This document shows, piece by piece, positions 43,801 to 50,576 of a DNA stretch of 64,000 nucleotides (position 1 is the first letter of the stretch; every line of letters starts with the position of its first letter). The DNA lies in contig NZ_VTRT01000006.1 of the NCBI RefSeq assembly GCF_008274585.1, positions 62,001 through 126,000 of the forward strand, given 5' to 3'. The translations under genes and the position numbers were made by a program. The notes beneath the pieces are model-generated. The model did no database searches. It was not told the DNA's origin and saw only the letters and a program-made list of their open reading frames with translations. This DNA comes from Pedobacter sp. BS3 (lineage in GTDB: Bacteria > Bacteroidota > Bacteroidia > Sphingobacteriales > Sphingobacteriaceae).

Positions 43801-44181
43801 GCATTACAACAGCTTAACCAGGATTTGAACAAAGACGGACGGGGAAGCTTAGGAAACCTGGATAAATTGGCAAAAGAAATGGAACAAACGGAAACAGATC
43901 TCGTAAACAAAAAAATTCAGCAGCAGACGTTATTGCGGCAGCAGGAAATATTATCCAAATTACTGGATGCAGAGAAAGCCGAGAGGGAGCGTGAACAGGA
44001 TAATAAACGGGAGAGCAAGCAGGGAAAAGACAAGGCGCCAAATTATAACCTCGTGCTTGATGAATATAAAAAAATGCAGCAGCACCAAACAGAATTAATT
44101 AAAACGGTACCGCCTGCGCTAAATACATTTTATAAAGTTAAAGTAGATGACTACTTTAGATTATTAAATTCGGTGAAATGA
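40855..44181 (+). CDS. DUF4175 membrane protein with giant Gln-rich coiled coil
   Basis: A 1108-residue protein. Two N-terminal membrane helices (about 38-58 and 66-86) and a third at about 160-180 anchor it. Beta-rich extracytoplasmic domains follow to about residue 500. From there to about 1080 it is a highly charged coiled coil unusually rich in glutamine (QQQQQQIRQQQQQ, QGQQGQPQKPGQ). The build fits DUF4175 proteins of Bacteroidota and alphaproteobacteria, whose function is unknown. The TGA overlaps the ATG of the RsbW-like ATPase, and that gene overlaps ybeY, giving a tightly coupled trio. Confidence 0.88.
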   Translation: MQDMVQGTEYDLLLQKVDAFIRKYYLNKVVRGCLYLAATLFASYVLVTLAEFYGNFSITIRTVLFYSFILLNLFILVRYVALPLSSYFKLGKIISHEQASAIIGQHFSNVQDKLLNTIQLKKLATENPQQRELIEASISQKTAQLRPIPFTSAINIQAYNKPYLKYALAPLLVLLLIAFTAPAIFSEGTKRLLKHDQVFVKRAPFEIEVLTASLKAIQGDDLTVKIKLKGNEIPQEVYLIDGDNSFKLEQENIIRFNYTFRNVQQSKDFYLQAGDYSFGPYRLTVRQKPTLLSMNAYLQYPGYLGRKNERIENVTDLTVPAGTHVLWQFKAQHTDVLRLTLGKTPVNLQAVDNVFHYTYRAMQDISYTLLPVNGNVTPHDSLSYKLTVIPDAYPTITVDERADSVNRKMLYFMGRLGDDHGLSKLVFHYKVSGNPDVVKVIPFDRTNNQGTFLYSWDVQQIQAKPGDVIEYFFEVYDNDAVNGPKASRSEAKTYKLLTGQETEKKIEATSQAVKQKMGKAISLAAQIENQGKRLNQDLLNKKELSYEDKKQVEQLLNKQKELEQLVNDIRKDNKQNLLDKQQSQEQRKEILEKQKQIEDLFNNVLDDKTKALLKKLQELIDQNNKEQTRDELQNMQMESKTLQKELDRILDLYKKLEFDQKLTEAIDKLKDLAGKQQQLSKQSEQKSSKADDLQQQQKNLNEDFNRVAEKLDELGKKNEELAEKTNYKNPEQQQQQIRQQQQQSLKSLNNRDMKKAAQSQQNAAEQMQQLSSQLEDMQQSGEEEENSLNLQDLRRILHRLVSASFEQEKLMQQLRNTNPNDPQYRQLTVRQKDIKDNLKTVQDSLYALSKRVPQIASVVNKEIRDINSNIDLAVDFMANRNTFAANNNQQYAMTAINNLALMLSEVEQKLQQAMKNAKGGGQGKQKSLSQLSKMQDELNKNMQKARQQMQGQQGQPQKPGQNGRSMSEQFAKMAREQQLIRQALQQLNQDLNKDGRGSLGNLDKLAKEMEQTETDLVNKKIQQQTLLRQQEILSKLLDAEKAEREREQDNKRESKQGKDKAPNYNLVLDEYKKMQQHQTELIKTVPPALNTFYKVKVDDYFRLLNSVK

Positions 44182-44618
44182 TTATGGCTGAAATTAAAAC
44201 AGAGGACCTGCCCCGTACCGATTTGTATACACTCCAACTGCCTTCGAAGCTGGAGAGCATAACCCGGGTTGAAAACCTGGTGGATGAGCTTGCGCAAAAA
44301 TATCCGATAGCAGAAGATACGTATGCCAATATGTTAACCTGCTTAAACGAAGCAACTATCAATGCCATTGTACATGGTAATCGCGAAAGCGAGCACAAAA
44401 AAGTGTACATCAACCTGGAGGTTGTGGATGGTCGTAAATTTATATTTACAGTGGCCGATGAAGGTGAAGGCTTTGCTTACAGCGATCTGGCCGATCCTAC
44501 ATCGCCCGAAAATATTGAAGCCTTAACCGGAAGAGGCGTATTTATTATGAAGCACCTGGCAGATCAGTGTATCTTTAACTCAAAAGGCAACGAAATTGAG
44601 TTGCATTTTAAGATCTGA
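44178..44618 (+). CDS. RsbW-like serine kinase / HATPase-c protein
   Basis: A 146-residue GHKL-ATPase domain of the anti-sigma-factor type. The N box is CLNEATINAIVHGN, the G1 box VADEGEGF, and the last box LTGRGVFIMKHLAD. Such proteins bind ATP and can phosphorylate an anti-sigma-factor antagonist or sequester a sigma factor. No STAS partner is adjacent. The start at 44178 overlaps the DUF4175 stop (ATGA); an alternative ATG lies two codons on. The stop overlaps the ybeY start by 1 base. Confidence 0.9.
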   Translation: MIMAEIKTEDLPRTDLYTLQLPSKLESITRVENLVDELAQKYPIAEDTYANMLTCLNEATINAIVHGNRESEHKKVYINLEVVDGRKFIFTVADEGEGFAYSDLADPTSPENIEALTGRGVFIMKHLADQCIFNSKGNEIELHFKI

Positions 44619-45049
44619 TGAGCCAGCCTGCCATTCATTTTTTTTCCGAGGATATTGATTTTACTTTACGTAAAAAGCTACAGGTACGCCAGTGGATCAG
44701 GAAAACCATACTTTCTGAAGGTAAACGTTTAGGCGAGCTTAACTTTATTTTTTGCAGCGATGGTTACCTGCTGGAGATCAACAAACAATACCTCGATCAC
44801 GACACTTACACCGATATTGTAACCTTTGATAACAGCGCTGAACCGGGCAAAATTACAGGTGATATTTTTATCAGTATAGACCGCATCCGCGAGAATGCCC
44901 AGAACTTTAAAGTATCCGAAACCGATGAGCTGCACCGGGTTATCATTCATGGTGTGCTGCACCTGCTGGGGTATAAAGATAAATCCAAACCCGATAAATT
45001 ATTGATGACCCAAAAGGAAGATGAATACCTGGCGATTCGGGAGTTTTAG
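44618..45049 (+). CDS. ybeY: Endoribonuclease YbeY (rRNA maturation factor)
   Basis: A 143-residue metalloprotein of the UPF0054 family involved in 16S rRNA 3'-end maturation and ribosome quality control. The zinc site reads HGVLHLLGYKDK: the first two His ligands are kept, but the third (DH in enterobacteria) is replaced by Asp, a change that I recall from other Bacteroidota. Also typical are LNFIFCSDGYLLEIN and DIVTFDN. It is the third gene of the overlapping DUF4175-ATPase-ybeY set. Confidence 0.94.
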   Translation: MSQPAIHFFSEDIDFTLRKKLQVRQWIRKTILSEGKRLGELNFIFCSDGYLLEINKQYLDHDTYTDIVTFDNSAEPGKITGDIFISIDRIRENAQNFKVSETDELHRVIIHGVLHLLGYKDKSKPDKLLMTQKEDEYLAIREF

Positions 45050-45150
45050 CATTTGTTATACCTCATTCAGTAAGGTTGGCCTCTGTAAGAGATTCAACTC
45101 AGGCAGCTTTGTTGAAGCCGTATTAACCGAATGTCTGACACCTGCAAACC

Positions 45151-46071
45151 TTACTCAATACGTTCGTCCGCTTCCTTTTCAAACACTTCTGCCTCGTGCT
45201 GCGATGGGGCCGGTTCAAATTCTTTAGAGCGGTAAACAAACCAGATTCCCGTTAGTGCCGCGAACGTTGAGACCAGGAAAAATGCCATGGAAAGAAAGAC
45301 GGCCAGATCCTGATTCATGCCGAAGTAACTGGAGGCATGGGTCATTACATATTCCCGGGCGCCAACACCGGCAAAGCTCACCGGAACATTGGCCGCCAAT
45401 GTAGACACCAGGAAACTGAACAAATAAGGAGAGAACTTGCCCGAAAAATCCTGTGAAAGTAGTATCGCAATCACACTAAACAATTGAAGCAGTTGCACTG
45501 CTCCTGCTTTGACATGCACCTGGATAAATTTCCGGGAATAATCGGGAAAAAACTTTTTCATCACCAGGTAATAGATGCCTGTTCCTGCTATCAGCGCAAT
45601 AATAGGCCATGTTTGCGGAATGTCGATTTTCGGGATCAGGATGATGAGCGAGACAGCCAACAGGCCGATAGCCCATAAGCCGCTTAAGCGGTCGAACAAC
45701 ATGGCCAGAAAAATACGTTTAGTAGGAAGCTTGTATTTCTTGCGAAGGATATAAATTTTATAGCCATCGCCGCCCACGCCGCCGGGCAACGTAATGTTAT
45801 AAAACATGCCCAGCAGGTACAGCCTGAAATTAAAGCCGAACGGTAAATCGAGTCCGATTGCTTTTAACAGGCTGAGACATCGCCATGAGGCCAGAATTTG
45901 TGAAATATAGTAGAAAACAAAGGCCAGGAAAATATAGAACGGATCGCTTTTAATAAACCGTTCTTTTACTTCTTTAAAATCTATTTTTAGGGATACCAGG
46001 TATAGCAGTACGCCTGTGAATAATATTTTGAGTACTACTTTAAGAATGCTCCAGAGTTTCTGCCTGTCCAT
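45151..46071 (-). CDS. Flippase-like membrane protein (LPG synthase TM / UPF0104)
   Basis: A 306-residue protein with about eight membrane segments and the family motifs FNFRLYLLGMFYNITLPGGV, GGDGYKIYILRKKY and NVPVSFAGVGAREYVMTHAS. This matches the membrane domain of lysylphosphatidylglycerol synthase (MprF) without its catalytic synthase domain. Such stand-alone proteins are thought to move lipids or polyprenyl-linked sugars. The C-terminal tail is acidic and hydrophilic. It converges with ybeY. Confidence 0.88.
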   Translation of the reverse strand: MDRQKLWSILKVVLKILFTGVLLYLVSLKIDFKEVKERFIKSDPFYIFLAFVFYYISQILASWRCLSLLKAIGLDLPFGFNFRLYLLGMFYNITLPGGVGGDGYKIYILRKKYKLPTKRIFLAMLFDRLSGLWAIGLLAVSLIILIPKIDIPQTWPIIALIAGTGIYYLVMKKFFPDYSRKFIQVHVKAGAVQLLQLFSVIAILLSQDFSGKFSPYLFSFLVSTLAANVPVSFAGVGAREYVMTHASSYFGMNQDLAVFLSMAFFLVSTFAALTGIWFVYRSKEFEPAPSQHEAEVFEKEADERIE

Positions 46072-46195
46072 TAAACGATGATTAAGATAATAAAAAAGAC
46101 AGGTAAGATACGCTGCATCAGGTAAGATCCCTTTTTGGGATGCCGGGCTATAAGCTGATAAAATCGCGACATGGGACTACAAAGATATAAACTGC

Positions 46196-46738
46196 TTAGT
46201 TTTTATCTTTCAGGCGATAATATTTATAAATTTTTACTGCCGACATAATGATAACGCTGAACAGAATTAAACCAATAAGGCCATATATCCAGTCCACCGC
46301 GTTTTTCAGGATAACCACAAATACAATTGCGACCAGGAATATAGTAGCAACTTCATTCCATACCCTAAGCCGGGTAGAACTCCATTTAAAAATCCCCTGC
46401 GAAAGCTGCTTAATGATCTGCTGACATTTAAAATGATAAGCCAGTAATCCGACTACAAAGCAAAGCTTTACGTGCATCCAGGGCATCTTTAACAATGCTG
46501 GGTTAACGTACAACATGCTAATACCGGCCAAAACGGTTAATATCATGGCCGGTGTGGTAATAATGTTCCACAACTTTTTCTCCATTATCCCGAACTGGCG
46601 TTGTAAGATTAGCCGTTCCTGTTCTGGCCGCTCATTGGCTTCGGTATGGTAAATGAACAGGCGCACAATATAAAACAGCCCGGCCATCCAGCTTACTACA
46701 AAAATAATATGTATGGATTTGAGATAGAGATACAGCAT
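46196..46738 (-). CDS. hemJ: Protoporphyrinogen IX oxidase HemJ (CopD-like)
   Basis: A 180-residue four- to five-helix membrane protein. MLYLYLKSIHIIFVVSWMAG, with the essential His10, and LKMPWMHVKLCFVVGLLAYH, with the conserved His and Lys, are the HemJ signatures. It oxidises protoporphyrinogen IX to protoporphyrin IX late in haem synthesis. It lies 667 bases beyond hemE on the same strand, after a small antitoxin-like gene, so it is near the haem cluster but likely separately transcribed. Confidence 0.92.
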   Translation of the reverse strand: MLYLYLKSIHIIFVVSWMAGLFYIVRLFIYHTEANERPEQERLILQRQFGIMEKKLWNIITTPAMILTVLAGISMLYVNPALLKMPWMHVKLCFVVGLLAYHFKCQQIIKQLSQGIFKWSSTRLRVWNEVATIFLVAIVFVVILKNAVDWIYGLIGLILFSVIIMSAVKIYKYYRLKDKN

Positions 46739-47003
46739 GCTAAGTTAAAAGTCAAAAGTTAAAAGTAAAAAAAGGAACGGCACACTACAACTGCAATCTC
46801 CCGAAGATAGTTTATAATCTATTTTAATTATTATTGGGTTGATTATTAATAGATTGCTCATTCTAACTCACGTTTTCAGCCCTTTCCCAAAGTCTCGGGA
46901 CAATGACGAAAATAAGGCGCCATTGCGAGGCGGAACGACGAAGCAATCTTCTTTGAACCTGCTTTTTTAGTAAGATATTAATCAAATTCGGATTTATAGG
47001 CAT
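46739..47003. repeat. Intergenic repeat region (GTCTCGGGACAATGACG family)
   Basis: Contains GTCTCGGGACAATGACG at 46892-46908, an exact 17-base copy of 12538-12554, followed by the CGCCATTGCGAGGCGGAACGA type word (about 46918-46946). Next to hemJ is a run of AAAAGT words (46743-46770). No gene is seen. Confidence 0.65.
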
Positions 47004-47186
47004 TTATTCAACTATAAAGATTTCCAGCTTCTTTTTAGCCTTCTCTTCTGTATAAATTTTATTATCGTCTGCTTGCTGAATACCCACATCTATTTTTTGC
47101 AGGACGATAAATCGTTCGATCAGATCTTCAATTGAGAACTCATCCGGAAGATCCTGTATCGTTTCTAAAACCTGTGACTTTTTCAT
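47004..47186 (-). CDS. Small antitoxin-like protein, solitary
   Basis: A 60-residue acidic, helical protein: MKKSQVLETIQDLPDEFSIE, then DLIERFIVLQKIDVGIQQAD and IYTEEKAKKKLEIFIVE. The layout (an N-terminal helix, a QKIxxGIQxAD helix, a Y-T-EEKAKK tail) resembles antitoxin-like proteins paired with ParE/RelE toxins in Bacteroidota. No toxin gene is on either side; 46739-47003 downstream has only repeats. It may be an orphan antitoxin or a small regulator. Confidence 0.6.
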   Translation of the reverse strand: MKKSQVLETIQDLPDEFSIEDLIERFIVLQKIDVGIQQADDNKIYTEEKAKKKLEIFIVE

Positions 47187-47373
47187 ACGCTTATATCGAA
47201 TGATTAAATATACAAAATTTATTCAAGCTTTATAAAGAGTGCATTGAGATATGAGACGTGAGATTATTTTCCCCGAAGTCTCAGGATTTCGCTTCGCTCA
47301 AAATTGTTGTATTGTTACCTGTTATGAGTTACGTGTTACGGGCTTCATAACCCACAATAGGTAACACACTTCT

Positions 47374-47402
47374 ACTTCCGGACTTTCCCGACTTTCGGAC
47401 TA
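47374..47402. repeat. Dispersed repeat, AGTCCGAAAGTCGGGAAAGTCC type
   Basis: Read on the minus strand, the bases after hemE spell AGTCCGAAAGTCGGGAAAGT followed by CCGGAAGT. A related word, AGTCCGAAAGTTGGGAAG followed by ACCGAAAGACC, is at 54828-54853. It is one of several short intergenic families here. Confidence 0.5.
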
Positions 47403-47405
47403 TAA

Positions 47406-48476
47406 TCAATACCTGAACTCTTTCACCACTTCAACCGCATATTTCACGTTATCGAACGGGATATCAGGCATGATTCCATGTCCCAGGTTAAAGATGAAGC
47501 CATTTTGTCCACGCATGCGCTCAAATAAACGGTGAATACGTTCTTTAATTACCTTCTTATCAGCGTATAAAATGTGCGGATCAAGATTTCCCTGCACGGC
47601 AATAGTCGCAGGTAGCTGTTTTTTAATGTTCAGCAAATCGGGGTTCCAGTCAATGGAGATTACATCGGGCTTAGCTTGCGCCATTAGCGGAGCGAACACG
47701 GAGCTGCCTTTACAAAAAGAAATTACAGGGATATCCTTCCGGTTCAGGTTAGCGATGATTCCGGTAATATAACGGTGCGAAAATTCCGCGTAATCGTCCC
47801 AGCTTAGCGCCTGCGCCCAGCTATCGAAGATCTGTATGGCATTTACACCGGCTTCAATCTGCATGTTCAAATAGCCGGCTGTGACTTTCGCGATTTTTGC
47901 CAGCAGGTTATGTGCCAATTCCGGCTCATTATGCAGCATGAGCTTGGTGAGTTTAAAGTCACGCGATGAGCCACCTTCTACCAGATAGCTCATCACGGTA
48001 AACGGTGCTCCGGCAAAACCGATAAGCGGAATGGAGCCATTTAAACGCTGTTGTATCACCTTAATAGCATCGGCTACATACTGTAACTTCCAGATTACTT
48101 CGGTATCTAAACGGTCAACATCAGCCTGTGTGCGAATTGGATTAGCGAATCTGGGCCCTACACCTTGCGTAAAGCTTAATTCTTCGCCCATCGCCTCGGC
48201 GGTAACCAGTATATCAGAAAATAATATAGCTGCGTCAATACCCAGTAAATCAACCGGCAGCATGGTTACATCGGCAGCTATTTCGGGTGTTTTACACATT
48301 TCAAGGAACGAATACCGGTTTTTAATATCCCAATACTCCTTCATAAAACGTCCCGCCTGACGCATCATCCATACCGGAGGCCGTTCTGTTGGCTTTGAAA
48401 ATGCCGCCTGGATAAACAATGAGTTTGCTGTTGAGGTTAATTGGCCGGAAGCCGCATAAGTTTGTTGTTCGGTCAC
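47406..48476 (-). CDS. hemE: Uroporphyrinogen decarboxylase
   Basis: A 356-residue TIM-barrel enzyme that converts uroporphyrinogen III to coproporphyrinogen III. Conserved parts are RPPVWMMRQAGRFMKEYWDI (substrate-binding Arg), GIDAAILFSDILVTAEAMG (catalytic Asp), GFAGAPFTVMSYLVEGG and FNLGHGIMPDIP. The start is a GTG at 48476 that overlaps the TGA of the upstream TPR gene (GTGA), so translation is coupled. It is the last gene of the hemA-to-hemE run; an ATG-only start would remove the beginning of the known domain. Confidence 0.97.
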   Translation of the reverse strand: MTEQQTYAASGQLTSTANSLFIQAAFSKPTERPPVWMMRQAGRFMKEYWDIKNRYSFLEMCKTPEIAADVTMLPVDLLGIDAAILFSDILVTAEAMGEELSFTQGVGPRFANPIRTQADVDRLDTEVIWKLQYVADAIKVIQQRLNGSIPLIGFAGAPFTVMSYLVEGGSSRDFKLTKLMLHNEPELAHNLLAKIAKVTAGYLNMQIEAGVNAIQIFDSWAQALSWDDYAEFSHRYITGIIANLNRKDIPVISFCKGSSVFAPLMAQAKPDVISIDWNPDLLNIKKQLPATIAVQGNLDPHILYADKKVIKERIHRLFERMRGQNGFIFNLGHGIMPDIPFDNVKYAVEVVKEFRY

Positions 48477-48985
48477 GATGCTGGTATTTCTTTTTCTATT
48501 TTTTGAATGATATGTTGTACCCGGGCACTGATTTTTAGTTCGCCGGCTTTCTGAATATAGGCTCTTACCCGCTCGTATTCTTTTCGCCGTAAGGCCAGGT
48601 TAGCTAACTGAACCAATATTAACGCTTTATCGTTCTGGTTACGTAATGGGAACCGGCTTGCAATCTGGAAATGACGTTCGGCGGTGTCGTATTCATCCCG
48701 TTTTAATGCGATACCGCCCAGCATAAACTCATAAAAACCACGCCGGTTACGACTTAGGCGGTCGGGATTTTGAATTTCTTTTAACAAGCTTTCCGCCTTA
48801 TCGAAATCCTGCTGATGATAAGCTCTTGCCGCAAGCGCCACGGTTCCCTGCCTGTAATGGCTCCACGCCAGAAATAACATGGCGAGCGCTACTACCGCCG
48901 AAAGCTCGTAAGCCTGCTGGTATAGCGTAAGTAAAAGAACGAGTATCGCTACGGCGAAAACGATATACCGGATCTTCCGGGTCAT
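48473..48985 (-). CDS. Membrane-anchored TPR-like protein in haem/two-component operon
   Basis: A 170-residue protein with two adjacent N-terminal membrane helices (about 8-45, a hairpin) and a cytoplasmic part of helical repeats: ALAARAYHQQDFDKAESLLK, FYEFMLGGIALKRDEYDTAE, LVQLANLALRRKEYERVRAY, all with the TPR spacing. It has no enzymatic motif. It lies 12 bases after the response regulator and overlaps hemE by 4 bases. A scaffold or membrane-tethering role for the neighbouring proteins is inference from position. Confidence 0.75.
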   Translation of the reverse strand: MTRKIRYIVFAVAILVLLLTLYQQAYELSAVVALAMLFLAWSHYRQGTVALAARAYHQQDFDKAESLLKEIQNPDRLSRNRRGFYEFMLGGIALKRDEYDTAERHFQIASRFPLRNQNDKALILVQLANLALRRKEYERVRAYIQKAGELKISARVQHIIQKIEKEIPAS

Positions 48986-48997
48986 TTAATGTTGCAG

Positions 48998-49702
48998 TTA
49001 GTGATTATCGGTGAACTTATACCCTACACCCCGGATAGAATGGAAATAGACCGGGTTTTTCTGATCGGGCTCAAAATACTTCCGGAAAGTAAGTATAAAG
49101 TTATCAATAGTACGTGTTGACGGATAAACATCATAATTCCATACCGTTTCCAAAATCTGCTCCCGCGATACGGCTTCATTTCTACGCTCAATAAGCAGCT
49201 TTAGCAGCATGGTTTCCTTTTTAGTGAGCGGAGTAATGGTTCCATCATCGTTTTTAAGCTCGAACGAGTTGAAATAAATGGTCTTATCACCGATACGGTA
49301 TGAGTTAAGCTCTTTCAATTCATCGCCTTTCAGGCTGCGTTTCACCAGGTTGTTTACCCGCAAAATGAGCTCTTCGAGGTTAAACGGTTTGGTGAGGTAA
49401 TCGTCGGCCCCTTTTTTCAGGCCGGTAACCCGGTCTTCACTGGTATTTTTGGCCGTGAGGAACATAATGGGTACTTCAGAATTTTCAAGCCTGATAGTTT
49501 CGGCTACCTGGAAGCCATCAATTTCGGGCAACATTACATCCAGGATAACAAGGTTAAAACGTTCTTCCTTGAAAATCCGTAATGCTTTTTTACCATCGGT
49601 GGCGGTTGATACCTTGTAACCCTCGAGCTCGAGGTTAAGCTTTATGGCTTCGAGCAAATGCTCTTCATCTTCAACCAGTAGTATGCGTTGTTTTGCTGAC
49701 AT
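48998..49702 (-). CDS. OmpR-family response regulator
   Basis: A 234-residue two-domain regulator. The receiver domain has the acidic pocket VEDEE, the phosphoacceptor Asp55 in LVILDVMLPEIDG, and Lys in KKGADDYLTKPF. The C-terminal winged helix begins near residue 135 with the OmpR pattern LTKKETMLLKLLIERRNEAV and ends SIRGVGYKF. Its gene overlaps the preceding histidine kinase gene by 32 bases, so they are a cognate pair. Being inside a haem operon, it may control haem genes or respond to haem, iron or redox state; no binding site was identified. Confidence 0.94.
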   Translation of the reverse strand: MSAKQRILLVEDEEHLLEAIKLNLELEGYKVSTATDGKKALRIFKEERFNLVILDVMLPEIDGFQVAETIRLENSEVPIMFLTAKNTSEDRVTGLKKGADDYLTKPFNLEELILRVNNLVKRSLKGDELKELNSYRIGDKTIYFNSFELKNDDGTITPLTKKETMLLKLLIERRNEAVSREQILETVWNYDVYPSTRTIDNFILTFRKYFEPDQKNPVYFHSIRGVGYKFTDNH

Positions 49703-50570
49703 TGGTATTAAAAATTACTTCAAAAATAGTCCCGGTAGGACGGTTATTTTTCACTTTAATTTGTGCCTGATGATTATTAAGCACCTGCTTTACAATGAAT
49801 AAGCCCAGACCTGTGCCTTTTGTTTTACGGGTATTTTCACTACCAACCCGGTAAAACTTATCAAATATGCGAAGTTTTTCGTCATCATTTATCCCAATAC
49901 CCTGGTCTGCCACTTCTAATATGACGTTGTCATTACTTTTATAGAGCTTTACTTCAATTTGCGCACATGGCGGCGAATATTTTACCGCATTTTCGATCAG
50001 GTTGGTCACCACCGACGTTAACGCGAACTTATCGCCGCAGAGCATAATGCCAGGTTCTACCTTAGATTTAATGGTTTGGGTATTGCAGGTATGCACCTGC
50101 AAGCGTTCGGAAACCCGTTCAACCATCTCCGAAAAATTAAAATTTTCTTTGGGAAAGGTGTATGATTTGTTTTCAATTTTTGACGCGATCAGCATATTTT
50201 CCACCAAATCGTCCAGTCGTTCAATATCCTTTAATGAATTGGTTAAAAAACCTTTGCGTTGCGATTCGTCCAGATCACGTTTCAGGATGGTTTGAAGGTA
50301 TAATTTAATGGATGCCAGCGGCGATTTCAGTTCGTGTGTTACTGATAATAAAAAATTGCGCTGCTGCTGATGCAGTTTACGCTCTTTACGCAGGGCTTTT
50401 TGCAGTTGATAGGCACCTATAAAAAACAGGAATAAAAAGACCGCTCCTTCGCCCAATATCATTCCCGTTCTGTCGGGACGTACTTTAATGATCAGGTAAC
50501 CCCACCAAACAAGCTCGGCAAGCGCATAGCATATCAGGAAGTAAAATATAAGCAATGGTTTACGCGTCAT
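49671..50570 (-). CDS. Sensor histidine kinase with minimal sensor
   Basis: A 299-residue kinase with two membrane helices (about 8-28 and 40-58) joined by a very short loop, so it has practically no extracytoplasmic sensor domain and probably senses within the membrane or through a partner. The phosphoacceptor is His79 in LLSVTHELKSPLASIKL. N, G1 and G2 boxes are NLIENAVKYSPP, DQGIGI and KGTGLGLFIVKQ. It starts 6 bases after hemL, and its 3' end overlaps the response regulator gene. Confidence 0.93.
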   Translation of the reverse strand: MTRKPLLIFYFLICYALAELVWWGYLIIKVRPDRTGMILGEGAVFLFLFFIGAYQLQKALRKERKLHQQQRNFLLSVTHELKSPLASIKLYLQTILKRDLDESQRKGFLTNSLKDIERLDDLVENMLIASKIENKSYTFPKENFNFSEMVERVSERLQVHTCNTQTIKSKVEPGIMLCGDKFALTSVVTNLIENAVKYSPPCAQIEVKLYKSNDNVILEVADQGIGINDDEKLRIFDKFYRVGSENTRKTKGTGLGLFIVKQVLNNHQAQIKVKNNRPTGTIFEVIFNTNVSKTTHTTG

Positions 50571-50576
50571 GGCCGG

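Noticed and set aside
49671-49702. 32-base overlap of kinase and response regulator read as a possible frameshift
   Set aside because: Both proteins end and begin normally; the overlap only extends the kinase tail past its last box.
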